A stretch of 64,000 nt of DNA, taken from positions 1 to 64,000 of the forward strand of contig JAGRNT010000008.1 in the NCBI GenBank assembly GCA_020440605.1, given 5' to 3'. The stretch comes from a bacterium. GTDB taxonomy: Bacteria > 4484-113 > JAFGCY01. Shown here piece by piece: positions 28,206-36,972 of the stretch. The position numbers and the translations under genes were made by a program. The notes under the pieces were generated by a model. The model had not been told where the DNA came from, ran no database searches, and was given only the letters and a program-made list of their open reading frames with translations. Positions within the stretch are counted from its first letter, which is position 1; each line of letters opens with the position of its first letter.

Positions 28206-30065
28206 CTACGGGTTGATGCGCATCACCAGCGTATCCTCATCGTCGGGGTTGGCTGTGTTCACAACGCCCGTCGCGTCAGTGATGTTGACGGGGCTGAGCT
28301 CCGCGGAGCTGATCGTCAGATCGAGGAGCGTGAGCGGTGCATCAACCACACGGCCCATCGTTACCAGGCTGCTGGTGCCACCCGGCAGCAGTGTCAGGCC
28401 GTCAGAGTCGATTGAGGTTCCGGCGATGAAGATGCCAGCCCCGGGGGCCGTTGCCAGAACGGCACGGTGGCCATCCTGGTTGTACTCGCCCTCCACCATC
28501 ACGGAGGTCGGCGTCGTGCCGGAGATCGTCCAGGCACCGAGCAGCTGGTCGTCACTGCCGAAGCGTGCCAGGCTGAAGCGCTCCTCGAAGTCATTGCCGA
28601 TCATGTACAGGTCACCATCGGCCGAGAAATCCATGTCGAGGGTCTGCAGGCCGAGGTTGCCGGGGATGTCCGCTTCACCGCTGAACCAGCGGTCCACGCT
28701 CAGGTCCGGGTTGATCACGAGGATCTGGTGCACGACGGTGAAGTTGCCATCGATGTGCACCTGCGACATCCCGCCGACGTAGAACTTGCCGTTGCGGGAG
28801 GCGATGCTCTCCGAACCCCAGGCGCTGCCGACCGGCTCATCATCCGTATCGCGGGTGAGGATCCTTGACCCGATATGTGTTCCATCCTTGTCGAAACTGC
28901 TGACGCGCGGGTACTGGATTTCGAAGGACCCGCTCTCGGGTGCATCACCGAGCACCATGATGTCTGTCCCGGCCACAGCCATCTCGACATCGTAGAAGAA
29001 GGTCGCATGCTCCCAGCGCCTGGCCCAGACCACGTTGCCATCCGTATCGAACTTGGCGAGGAAGGCATAGTCCCCCACGGCGAATTCCTCATTCGTGCCG
29101 CAGACCAGCAGGTTGTCCTCGCTGTCAATGCGCATCGTCAGCTCCTCCATGTCCCCGGCGTAGCTGTAGGAGTACGCCCAGACCAGAGCCGCCGTGCTGT
29201 CCAGCTTGACGAGCTCCAGCTGGTCATAGATGAACAGCAGGTAGATGTTCCCGGAACTGTCAACCGCAATGTCATAGGGGTTGATTTCGTCATCGAACTC
29301 AACCAGCTTGGCGAGGTTGCGGGTGCCATCCTTGTCATAGCGCAGGACCTGCAGCGCCCTGTCCCGTGGCTGGTTGGCCCGGCGGGCGGCGCTGAGCACG
29401 TAGACATTGTCACTGCTGTCCGTCGTGAGCCCGTGCATCGTCTCATCCACGTTGTTGGAGAATCCATCCTCGAACACCCCGTACTGCTCGTACCACAGCG
29501 GCGTGACCGGGGAAGGTGTGCTGAGGCTGACCTCGGTCACCGTGGCAGCGGCTCCGCCGTATGCCAGCACGGCCACGTAGCTGTGGCTGCCGTTGCTGAG
29601 CATGTCACTCTGCCCGGCGGTGCTGATCTGCTGGCTGGCAGCGAAGGGGCCGTGGAAATCCCAGCGCCCGCTGCTGTAGTTGGCAATCGCGACGAGATAC
29701 TCAGTCGCGGCGCTGACGGTGACGTCTATCGCCTGGATCTGCGGCGGCGGGGCCAGCGTATCGAACTGGTAGATCGTCCACTCCACACTGCCTGCCGTAC
29801 TCGTCAGCTGCGCTTCACCGCCACTGAGCTGGGCCCCGCTGCTCTGCAGGAAGGTCTCATCGCCATTGCGGCTCTGCACTGCCGAGATATCGCGGTCTGG
29901 TCCCTGTGTGGCCGGCAGATCGGCAGGCGCCGGCAGCTCAGCGGGCAGTTCCGTCAGTGCAGGCTGCAGCGCAGCACTGTGGCTGGCCTGCCGCTCACCG
30001 GCACAGGAGGCACCATACAGCAGGCAGGCGAACAGTAGGACTAGCGAGGGGTGTGCGAACTTCAT
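28206..30065 (-). CDS. Lipoprotein: GRW module plus SBBP-type propeller
   Basis: 619 residues, GGAG 7 nt before the ATG. The lipobox is GASC. The shared module spans about 95-185 (WTIYQFDT...YLVAIANYSSGRWDFHG). Propeller blades carry 'DSSDNVYVLSAARR', 'DSSGNIYLLFIYD' and 'FDTDGNVVWARRW'. It is homologous throughout to 12932-14716 and to the C-terminal part of 45270-47420. The downstream same-strand gene starts 115 nt further on, so an operon with 25752-28091 is possible. Confidence 0.86.
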   Translation of the reverse strand: MKFAHPSLVLLFACLLYGASCAGERQASHSAALQPALTELPAELPAPADLPATQGPDRDISAVQSRNGDETFLQSSGAQLSGGEAQLTSTAGSVEWTIYQFDTLAPPPQIQAIDVTVSAATEYLVAIANYSSGRWDFHGPFAASQQISTAGQSDMLSNGSHSYVAVLAYGGAAATVTEVSLSTPSPVTPLWYEQYGVFEDGFSNNVDETMHGLTTDSSDNVYVLSAARRANQPRDRALQVLRYDKDGTRNLAKLVEFDDEINPYDIAVDSSGNIYLLFIYDQLELVKLDSTAALVWAYSYSYAGDMEELTMRIDSEDNLLVCGTNEEFAVGDYAFLAKFDTDGNVVWARRWEHATFFYDVEMAVAGTDIMVLGDAPESGSFEIQYPRVSSFDKDGTHIGSRILTRDTDDEPVGSAWGSESIASRNGKFYVGGMSQVHIDGNFTVVHQILVINPDLSVDRWFSGEADIPGNLGLQTLDMDFSADGDLYMIGNDFEERFSLARFGSDDQLLGAWTISGTTPTSVMVEGEYNQDGHRAVLATAPGAGIFIAGTSIDSDGLTLLPGGTSSLVTMGRVVDAPLTLLDLTISSAELSPVNITDATGVVNTANPDDEDTLVMRINP

Positions 30066-30169
30066 CAGTCAACTCCGCTAATGGCCTCGGCCATTTCTAT
30101 CTGGTATGACTGATTATAGGCCAGACCGCAAGGCCCGACCCGGAATTGCCCACCGGACTGCGGCAGCAT

Positions 30170-32524
30170 TCAGTTGACGATGTCCTTGGAATGCACCGAG
30201 AACAGTGTGAGTTCGCGCTCATCATCGGCCACGATGTCCTTCAGGTCACCGCTCATGATCAGCAGGCCCTTGTAATCCAGCAGGTTGGGCCGGCCGCGGA
30301 TCCCATCCAGATCCGGATTGTTGTTCAGCTCGAACCTGATCCACTGCTGCGGCCCGAAACCGAAGCCGTTGTCAGGACCGACGGAAGTGTAGAGCTGCGG
30401 ATAACGGAAGATCGGCAGGTTGACGGCGATGTAGGGCACATCGCCACTGAACAGCAGCGATACACCCTGGGCGGTTATTCCTTCCGTGTCGGCCACGATG
30501 CTGCCGCCCCAGTGGTTGCCGGAGCTGGGCACATCGACCATCCCGTTGATCGCGACCAGGAAGGTATCAGTCTCGCCGTTGCCCACTCCGACCGCGGCAT
30601 GCAGCCGGCCGTCATGCACCACCATGTCGATGTCCTGGGCTGAGCCATACTGCTGCAGGAAGTCCACCGCCAGGTGCTCCTGCCAGTCCAGATCACCCTG
30701 CGGAGGCACATGCCCCGCCCGCATCGCATACAGCCGGGATGTCCCCTGGATGCCCAGCCCATAGAGCACATAGGGCAGGCCCTGCAGCTCAACCATGTCA
30801 AAGGCCAGCATATGCTCCTCGAGATCGGCATACGTGCGCACCGGATGCAGCTCAACATCCGTGATCGGCCCGCCGTCTGGATCAGGAATCCAGCAGAACT
30901 TCAGGATCGTATCACTGCTCTCAAACGGCGATATCAGATAGAGAATGCCGATTCCGCCCGCGAAGTTCGCCATTGCGATCCGGTCGCCGCGCAGGCTGCC
31001 CTCATCCAGCAGCAGGGTCTGCCAGTCCTCATCCTCCGTGGGCAGCACCGGCGTGGGCCAGGCCAGCCACAGGCCCTCCGCGGCGAAGTTGTCATCATCG
31101 CTGGAGTAGGCCAGGTAGGGCCGGCCATCGCGGGCCAGGCTTTCGATGCTGATGTCATTGGAGGTCAGCGAGACCGACTGCACCACCTCAAGTGCAGGCA
31201 GGCCGATCACGAAGGGATCGAGATGCATGAATTCCACGGTGTCATCATCCGTGTTGTGGAAGGCATAGGCGATCTGCTCGCTGCCCTCCGGACCGATGAT
31301 CAGGCCGCTCGCCAGGAACTGTGCGGGCTCGAAGGCCACGCGCAGCCTGGAATTGCTGCTCTGGCCGCGGCAGCCGGTGTCCTGCGGGCTCGGTTCACTG
31401 GAACCCTCGCTGCCGTTGACAACGATGAAATACTCATGTTCCAGCACGTCCGGCGCTGCAGTGTCAGCCCACATCATGTAGGGTTCCAGAAGATCCGGCG
31501 GGTCCACCGTCACGTCGTCGGCGATCCTCAGCCCGTCGCGGAAGACATCGATCGTGAAGTTGTCCTCGAAGATCTGCGGGAACCACAGCTCCACGCGGTC
31601 AGGGAACATGCGGTCCGTCGCCTGCAGGAAGTACGGCGCAGGTGTGCGGCGGTAGCCACTGTCAACCTTGCTGAACTGCGAGAACTGCTCACCGGCCAGG
31701 GCCCGCAGCTTGTAGTCGTAGAGCACGTCATACAGGCAGGGCGGCGTGAAGTCATCCTCATGGTTGACCGTCGTCTTGTCCCCCGGCACCGTCTTCAAAA
31801 GCTCCCATGCCTCCTCTCCGGCGCTGGCCAGCTTGTAGAACAGCTGGTAGCTGTCAGCATTCGGCACGGCACTCCAGTTGAGCTGCACCCGGTCGCCATA
31901 CAGCGCATCACTGGCAAGGAAATTCAGGGGCGGCACTGAGTCGCCGTCCGCGCTGATCACCAGCTTGTCAATTTCCACGGCACTGTCCGGCTGTGTGACC
32001 ACCACCGCCAGATAGCAGGCGAAGCCGGGGCTGACATGCCGCTCGGGATCGAAGCTGTCCCGCAGCTCGAAATCCGCTGGGCTGGTACTGGCGGTCTGCG
32101 TGATGAACTCCCAGCGGCCGCTGCTGAAGTCCGCCAGTCCGAAGTGCAGCTCGGCCTCCTCGGCGTTGTTGAGCAGATGCACCTCCAGCGCTGTGACGAT
32201 CGCCTGCGGATCGATCCCGCCGAAGCGGAAGATCGCATAGCGCAGTTCACCGGGGTCCGGCAGCAGCGCCAGATCACTGGGGAAGAGGAAGTCGCCATTG
32301 GTCTGATAAGCGCTGGTGGCCTCCAGCTCGTAGCTGAAGATCGCCCGCGCACTGCGCTCCGCCGCCTCGCTCCAGGCATCCTCGGGCAGCCCGGGCAGCT
32401 GTCCCGCCAGGGCGCTCTCTCCCAGGACCGGGGCCAGCTCAGTGCTGCTCCGCTCCTTCGCTCCGCCACAGGCTGCGCAGAGCAGGAGGCAGCTCAGGAT
32501 TGCCAATGTCAGGGCCTGTCTCAT
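30170..32524 (-). CDS. Lipoprotein: GRW module, FnIII, propeller-like C-terminus
   Basis: 784 residues, GGAGAG just before the ATG. The lipobox is CAAC followed by GG. The shared module is at about 95-195 (YAIFRFGG...LHFGLADFSSGRWEF). FnIII follows (LNWSAVPNADSYQLFYKL to YDYKLRAL), then repeats with 'QIAYAFHNTDDDTVEFMHLDP' character. It is the close paralog of 25752-28091. The three lipoprotein genes between 25.7 and 32.5 kb run in the same direction and may be co-transcribed. Confidence 0.86.
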   Translation of the reverse strand: MRQALTLAILSCLLLCAACGGAKERSSTELAPVLGESALAGQLPGLPEDAWSEAAERSARAIFSYELEATSAYQTNGDFLFPSDLALLPDPGELRYAIFRFGGIDPQAIVTALEVHLLNNAEEAELHFGLADFSSGRWEFITQTASTSPADFELRDSFDPERHVSPGFACYLAVVVTQPDSAVEIDKLVISADGDSVPPLNFLASDALYGDRVQLNWSAVPNADSYQLFYKLASAGEEAWELLKTVPGDKTTVNHEDDFTPPCLYDVLYDYKLRALAGEQFSQFSKVDSGYRRTPAPYFLQATDRMFPDRVELWFPQIFEDNFTIDVFRDGLRIADDVTVDPPDLLEPYMMWADTAAPDVLEHEYFIVVNGSEGSSEPSPQDTGCRGQSSNSRLRVAFEPAQFLASGLIIGPEGSEQIAYAFHNTDDDTVEFMHLDPFVIGLPALEVVQSVSLTSNDISIESLARDGRPYLAYSSDDDNFAAEGLWLAWPTPVLPTEDEDWQTLLLDEGSLRGDRIAMANFAGGIGILYLISPFESSDTILKFCWIPDPDGGPITDVELHPVRTYADLEEHMLAFDMVELQGLPYVLYGLGIQGTSRLYAMRAGHVPPQGDLDWQEHLAVDFLQQYGSAQDIDMVVHDGRLHAAVGVGNGETDTFLVAINGMVDVPSSGNHWGGSIVADTEGITAQGVSLLFSGDVPYIAVNLPIFRYPQLYTSVGPDNGFGFGPQQWIRFELNNNPDLDGIRGRPNLLDYKGLLIMSGDLKDIVADDERELTLFSVHSKDIVN

Positions 32525-32599
32525 ATTCTCTCCGGAATCAGCAGGTTGCCGTAGGCGCAGCTAGCGCCTCGCGGCCACATACAGCAGCCTGCTTCAATT

Positions 32600-33784
32600 C
32601 TAGCGTGGATCGGCGGGCTGCGCAGCCTGGACACTTCCGGTCTGATCCTCCCCGCCAAGCAGTCCATCCACGAGCGTGGTGGTCAGTTCCCTTGCCGCAT
32701 CGCCACCGCAGTTGACAACCGCCGCCCCGGCAATCCCGCGGGTCTGGTTGATCAGGGCATGGATGTAGAAGGTGCGCGTGCTGCCGTTGTGTGTGGAGAT
32801 GCGTTCCGTGCTGCTGCCCTGCGGCGTTTCGATATCCCTGTCCAGCACGATCCAGCCGCAGGCATAGTGCCCGGCCGGCTCATGCAGATGTGCGAAACTT
32901 TCCGCACTGAGCAGGCGCGGGCTGCCGGACAGTCCGTCCAGATGCAGGCGCAGGAACTTCGCATACTCCCCAAGCGGCATGCTCAGATCTGCGGCGGCAG
33001 CGATTTCCACCGGCAGGACGTAGCCCTGGGCCCGACCGTATGCTCTCAGTTGACCCTTTCCGGAGTAGTATCCCGTGGGCTGCGCACTGTCCCGGTCCAG
33101 CGGCCAGCCGAACTGCACATCCATCCCCAGTGGCCCGAACAGGCGCTCCTGCATCAGCTGTTCCCAGCTCTGCCCGCTGCGTTCCTCCGCCATCGCACTC
33201 GCCACGCCGTAGTCCGCATTGCTGTACAGGTACTTCCCGCGCCGCAGCTTCGGCGGCTGGCCCAGCAGCCAGTGCGAGAATTCCCGGCGGCGCTGGCGGG
33301 CATCACCCCTGCGGGCCGGTACCGCCTTCCATTCCGCCCCATCAGTGAAGGCCTGCATCCCGCTGCGATGCGTCAGCAGGTCCTGCAGCGTCACATCGCG
33401 CATCTGCTCATCGAAGTCCGCGGCCTGTTCCGGCCAGACCTCCGCCACCGTGCTGTCCCAGTCCAGCAGGCCCTCCTCGACCAGCATCGCGAGCATCGTG
33501 GCGGTCATGGCCTTGGTGTTGGAACCGATATGGAAGAAGCTGTCCGCAGCTGCGGCAGGCGCAGCATCCTCGCGGTTCAGCGGTCCATGGACCTCGATGC
33601 TTTCATTGCCGGCATCGAGCACAAGCGTACCGATGGCCTGCCGTTTTTTGTCCAGTGGCTGATCCCCGGCCGTGCATTGCCGCTGTATGAGCAGCAGCAG
33701 GACAAGCGTCAGCAAAAGCGGCGGCCCCCAGCGGATCAGGCGGGCAATGGTGCGCAGTCTGCTTCTGGCAGCTTTGCCGTGCAT
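32600..33784 (-). CDS. Membrane-anchored serine hydrolase, beta-lactamase/DD-peptidase family
   Basis: About 394 residues from the ATG at 33784 (an ATG five codons upstream is also possible). One N-terminal TM segment (PPLLLTLVLLLLI) places the catalytic domain in the periplasm. Active-site motifs are SNTK (Ser about 88, Lys about 91), the tyrosine motif YSN (YLYSNADYG) and HNGS in the KTG position. LLTHRSGM after the first motif is diagnostic of the class C/AmpH-like group. The substrate could be a peptidoglycan peptide or an ester. It differs from the cytoplasmic paralog at 10.7 kb in carrying the anchor. Confidence 0.86.
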   Translation of the reverse strand: MHGKAARSRLRTIARLIRWGPPLLLTLVLLLLIQRQCTAGDQPLDKKRQAIGTLVLDAGNESIEVHGPLNREDAAPAAAADSFFHIGSNTKAMTATMLAMLVEEGLLDWDSTVAEVWPEQAADFDEQMRDVTLQDLLTHRSGMQAFTDGAEWKAVPARRGDARQRRREFSHWLLGQPPKLRRGKYLYSNADYGVASAMAEERSGQSWEQLMQERLFGPLGMDVQFGWPLDRDSAQPTGYYSGKGQLRAYGRAQGYVLPVEIAAAADLSMPLGEYAKFLRLHLDGLSGSPRLLSAESFAHLHEPAGHYACGWIVLDRDIETPQGSSTERISTHNGSTRTFYIHALINQTRGIAGAAVVNCGGDAARELTTTLVDGLLGGEDQTGSVQAAQPADPR

Positions 33785-33848
33785 GCGTCCAGCATACACC
33801 GCTCAGGCTGATTCACCTTGAATGGGGGAGTTCTTCCTGCTCAGCGCA

Positions 33849-33864
33849 TATACATATATGTATA
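33849..33864. promoter_or_regulatory. Perfect 16-bp palindrome upstream of the serine hydrolase
   Basis: TATACATATATGTATA is self-complementary over its full length and lies 65 nt before the hydrolase start, on the 3' side of the neighbouring TPR gene. It could be an operator, or AT-rich -10 sequence. Confidence 0.4.
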
Positions 33865-33898
33865 CACGCACCCTTGCATGTCCGACTGCCGGATTCCC

Positions 33899-35218
33899 TC
33901 AGTGGACATGCCCATGCCAGAGCTGCTCAGCATCCACCGTCAATGCCTGTGGATTCAGCCGTAATGCGGCTTTCCGCTGCAGTGCCTCAGCTTCCTGATC
34001 GCCTGCTTCGGCATACAGCTGCATTGCCAGCAGATGCGCCGGCAGATTGTCCAGCCCGGCAGCGAAGCACTGTTCAAGCAGCTGCAGCGCGACCTGCGGC
34101 TGGCCCGCAGCCAGGAGTGCCTGCGCCAGGCCGACGGAGGTTGCCGCATCCTGCCTGGCCGCATACGCCGTTCTGGCAATCTGCAGCACGCGCTGCGGAT
34201 CCTCGCCGAACTCCAGATAGTGCCCCAGGGCATGCCCGTAGCTGGCCTCGGGAAACTCCGAGATACGCTGCATGTGGATCCGGCTGCTGAGCGCGATCCA
34301 GCGCCGGGCCTCCTCATCGCGGCCCAGTTGCCTCAGCAGGCGGGCCAGGGCGTCCAGCTGTTCCGGCTGCCCGCTGCGCGTTGCCAGACTGCTCCAGCGC
34401 TGCACTGCGCTCTCAGCATCCATGGCATCCGCCTGCAATGCCAGCAACCGGGCTTCAGCCTGCCACCAGCCGGGCAGCACTGCATCCGCCTGGCACGCAC
34501 TGTGCAGTGCATCCTCAGTCCTGCCGGAAAGCTGCTCCAGCTCGGAGCGCTGCAGCAGCAGCACGGCCCGGGCCAGCGGCTTGCCATTCTCCGCCAGCGC
34601 GAGTGCCTCATCCAGCAGCTCCGCCGCGGCCTGCGGATTACCGCAGTCCAGCTCAGCCTGGGCCATCCGCCCCAGCAGCTGCGGCGTACGGGACCGTGTT
34701 GCGGCCTCCCGGAACAGCTCCCGCGCATGGCGGAACTCGCCATGACAGAGCGCCAGATCAGCCCGCAGCACAGCTGCTTCCGCCAGCGAGGTTGCATCCG
34801 GGACCGCGGCGGACTCCAGCATCCGCAGATCCGCCTCCACTTCGTCAATCCGGTGCATGCTGAAGTTCAGCCTGGCCCGGGTCAGGAAGGGACCGCAGCC
34901 TGGAGCGGCGCACTGAAAGGCCTCTTCCAGGGCCTGCTGCGCCAGGCCGTAGGCGGCGTAGTCACCTGTCAGCCGGGCCCGCAGCAAGTGGTCATTGGCC
35001 AGCAGCTCATGATCCGGCCAGCTCTGCGGCTGCATTGCCAGCCGGACCTGCACACTGGCAATGTGCCGGTCCAGCTCCTGAAGCATTGACTCACAGTCCG
35101 GCGCCGCGTCCGCCTGCTGAACCTGTCTGGCAACGGGCTCCGCCGGGGCGGCATTGCAGCCGGCCAGCAGCAGCATTGCCAGCAGGATTATTGTTGGGTT
35201 GATCGGGATATGTTGCAT
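33899..35218 (-). CDS. TPR-like repeat lipoprotein
   Basis: 439 residues, GGAGAAG before the ATG. The lipobox is LAGC. The rest is almost entirely alpha-helical, Leu/Ala/Gln-rich, with degenerate 34-residue repeats (AQALLAAGQPQVALQLLEQCF; AQAELDCGNPQAAAELLDEALAL). This is typical of tetratricopeptide scaffolds mediating protein contacts. It is probably located on the periplasmic face of the outer membrane. It is 57 nt downstream of the DUF4331 pair on the same strand and could be its operon partner. Confidence 0.85.
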   Translation of the reverse strand: MQHIPINPTIILLAMLLLAGCNAAPAEPVARQVQQADAAPDCESMLQELDRHIASVQVRLAMQPQSWPDHELLANDHLLRARLTGDYAAYGLAQQALEEAFQCAAPGCGPFLTRARLNFSMHRIDEVEADLRMLESAAVPDATSLAEAAVLRADLALCHGEFRHARELFREAATRSRTPQLLGRMAQAELDCGNPQAAAELLDEALALAENGKPLARAVLLLQRSELEQLSGRTEDALHSACQADAVLPGWWQAEARLLALQADAMDAESAVQRWSSLATRSGQPEQLDALARLLRQLGRDEEARRWIALSSRIHMQRISEFPEASYGHALGHYLEFGEDPQRVLQIARTAYAARQDAATSVGLAQALLAAGQPQVALQLLEQCFAAGLDNLPAHLLAMQLYAEAGDQEAEALQRKAALRLNPQALTVDAEQLWHGHVH

Positions 35219-35275
35219 AACTTCTCCGGTGGAGGCCGGGCACTCCCTCGCCCGGACCTCCTCCGGCCTCCATCA

Positions 35276-35896
35276 TCAGCTGTCGTGCGGTGCCGCGAGG
35301 TAAGGGAAGGCCGGCAGGAAAGCCTTGTCATTCCCCGCCGGGTTGAGCGGCAGGTCCGCGAAGGTCGTGACCCCCTGGCCCTGGGCCGTGAGGTCCAGCA
35401 GCACCACGGCGAGGGTGATGTCAACCACCCGGTCGCTCAGGGCGCGGCCGTTGGGGAAGCTCGCGGGCTGGGCCGGGTTGTAGCGCATCACCTCCGGCAC
35501 CACCAGCGGCGCACCCTGCGAAAGCGCCAGCTGCGGAGTCGCCGGGCTGAGCCCGAGCCCAGTCAGGTCGTCATCGAGCGCCGTGTGGAACAGTTCCAGG
35601 CTGGCGCCGATCTCGGCATTGAAGCTGCTGCCGCGCTGCGTGGGGGACATGCTGTTGTAGCTGTCCCGCAGGGCCGTGCCGCCAAGACCGTTGGCAGCCT
35701 CGATCAGCGCCGTGCCTGCCTCAGGCATGGCATGGCTGTCAATCTGCACGTACTGTGAGGCGCTGGCCGTGGAGAAGGCGAAACCATCGTCACCGTCGCC
35801 ATTGCCGCCGCCACCGCAGCCCGCCAGGCTCACAAGCGCCAGCGTTGCCAGCGCGGCATGCTTCATGTTCATCCGGATGGTCGCTTGCTTCATCAC
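35276..35896 (-). CDS. DUF4331 C-terminal-half lipoprotein
   Basis: 206 residues, GGGAGG 8 nt before the ATG. Lipobox LAGC followed by a Gly-rich stretch. The body matches the second half of DUF4331 proteins as I remember them: QGAPLVVPEVMRYN near the middle and FPNGRALSDRVVDITLAVV near the end. Its start overlaps the stop of the upstream gene by 4 nt (ATGA), so the two are translationally coupled. In many genomes both halves are one polypeptide. Function of the family is unknown. Confidence 0.75.
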   Translation of the reverse strand: MMKQATIRMNMKHAALATLALVSLAGCGGGGNGDGDDGFAFSTASASQYVQIDSHAMPEAGTALIEAANGLGGTALRDSYNSMSPTQRGSSFNAEIGASLELFHTALDDDLTGLGLSPATPQLALSQGAPLVVPEVMRYNPAQPASFPNGRALSDRVVDITLAVVLLDLTAQGQGVTTFADLPLNPAGNDKAFLPAFPYLAAPHDS

Positions 35897-36543
35897 TGCA
35901 GCCTCCCGCTGGTCGCCCAGCAGCCGAGCGCGCTGCCGCCCTGCAGCGCCGCGGCGGTGTCGAACTCCAGCACGATGCTCGTGCAGTTCATCCCCGCGAG
36001 GAAGTCGCGGTCGTTGCGGATCATCAGATCCCCGCTGGAGAGCGTGTCCAGGTAGCCCTGGGCATCGAAGAAGAAGGGGTCGTCGCGGCGGCCGGCGAAC
36101 AGCATGTTGCCACTGCCGTCAGTCAGCACCTGCTCCACCGGACCGCTCAGCGGCCCGTCACTGCCCGGCAGTCCCGTGACCTGCACGCCCCAGTTCCCGC
36201 CGGAGTCCCTGCCGAAGCGCACATGCACCTGCAGGTCCTCCACGTCGTCACCGGTGTTGTCAATGTGCAGGGTGTAGAGCGCCTGGTCGCTGTATGTACC
36301 GCTTTGCGTGGGCTGCGTCAGGCTCTGGTTGAGCCCGGCGTAGTTGATCACGGCGACGGTCTTGCCCGCGCTGCCCCCGAACAGGTAGAGGTCGGTGATG
36401 TCCATCGCGGGATCCGCCTGCACCAGTGGTGCCTCGAAGTGGTCCGAGGCATTGCCCGGTGTGAGCGGCCAGAGGCAGGCCGCGAGGCAGGCCAGGCCTC
36501 CCGTGAGACCTGTTGCCAGAATTGATACCGTATTGCTTCGCAT
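35893..36543 (-). CDS. DUF4331 N-terminal-half secreted protein
   Basis: 216 residues from the ATG at 36543, which has a strong AAGGAG 7 nt upstream. The longer open frame to 36621 is unnecessary. A Sec signal (SILATGLTGGLACLAACLW) is followed directly by SDHFEAPLVQADPAMDITDLYLF, the signature N-terminus of DUF4331. It ends where the C-terminal half begins in a separate gene. Each half has its own export signal, so this looks like a functional split, not a frameshift. Confidence 0.82.
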   Translation of the reverse strand: MRSNTVSILATGLTGGLACLAACLWPLTPGNASDHFEAPLVQADPAMDITDLYLFGGSAGKTVAVINYAGLNQSLTQPTQSGTYSDQALYTLHIDNTGDDVEDLQVHVRFGRDSGGNWGVQVTGLPGSDGPLSGPVEQVLTDGSGNMLFAGRRDDPFFFDAQGYLDTLSSGDLMIRNDRDFLAGMNCTSIVLEFDTAAALQGGSALGCWATSGRLQ

Positions 36544-36972
36544 GTCGTCTCCTTGCCGGCGGACTGTTCGTTGCCAGGACAACGCATCGCCGGTTGACTC
36601 CCTGGTGATTCCTGGGCCCATGCGTTCAGGGGACGCGACGCACCGGATCGAGTTACCTGCCTTTCGGGAGATTTTTCGCCGAAGCGCTCACGAAAGCGTG
36701 TGAAATCCGCGAATCAGGGGTATAACTCCACCCGCTTTTTCCAGTCCTGTGCTGGGCCGCGCGGTTTCCGGGGACTTGAGCCTCGGCAAATGTGGAATTT
36801 CTGCCGGGACGGGAAAATTCCCGCGCCCGGGAACAAAGCCCGCCAGCACTGGTCTGACAACACGGATGGAGGCGATTTAACGCGCCTGGACACGCGGCGG
36901 AGTCAGGGTCTGTGATGCCTCAGAGCCTGCTGCAATCTGGCCTTTTCCTTCCCCGAATACACTCGCAGTCTG
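36544..36972. other. Intergenic region between DUF4331 pair and the four-paralog operon
   Basis: About 430 nt with no supported gene. It must hold the minus-strand promoter of the DUF4331 pair and the 3' end of the operon transcript. I see no clear terminator or repeat from the families found elsewhere. Confidence 0.5.

Noticed and set aside
30674..31939. 421-codon plus-strand frame opposite a lipoprotein gene
   Set aside because: Antisense of a protein with lipobox, FnIII and clear paralogs.
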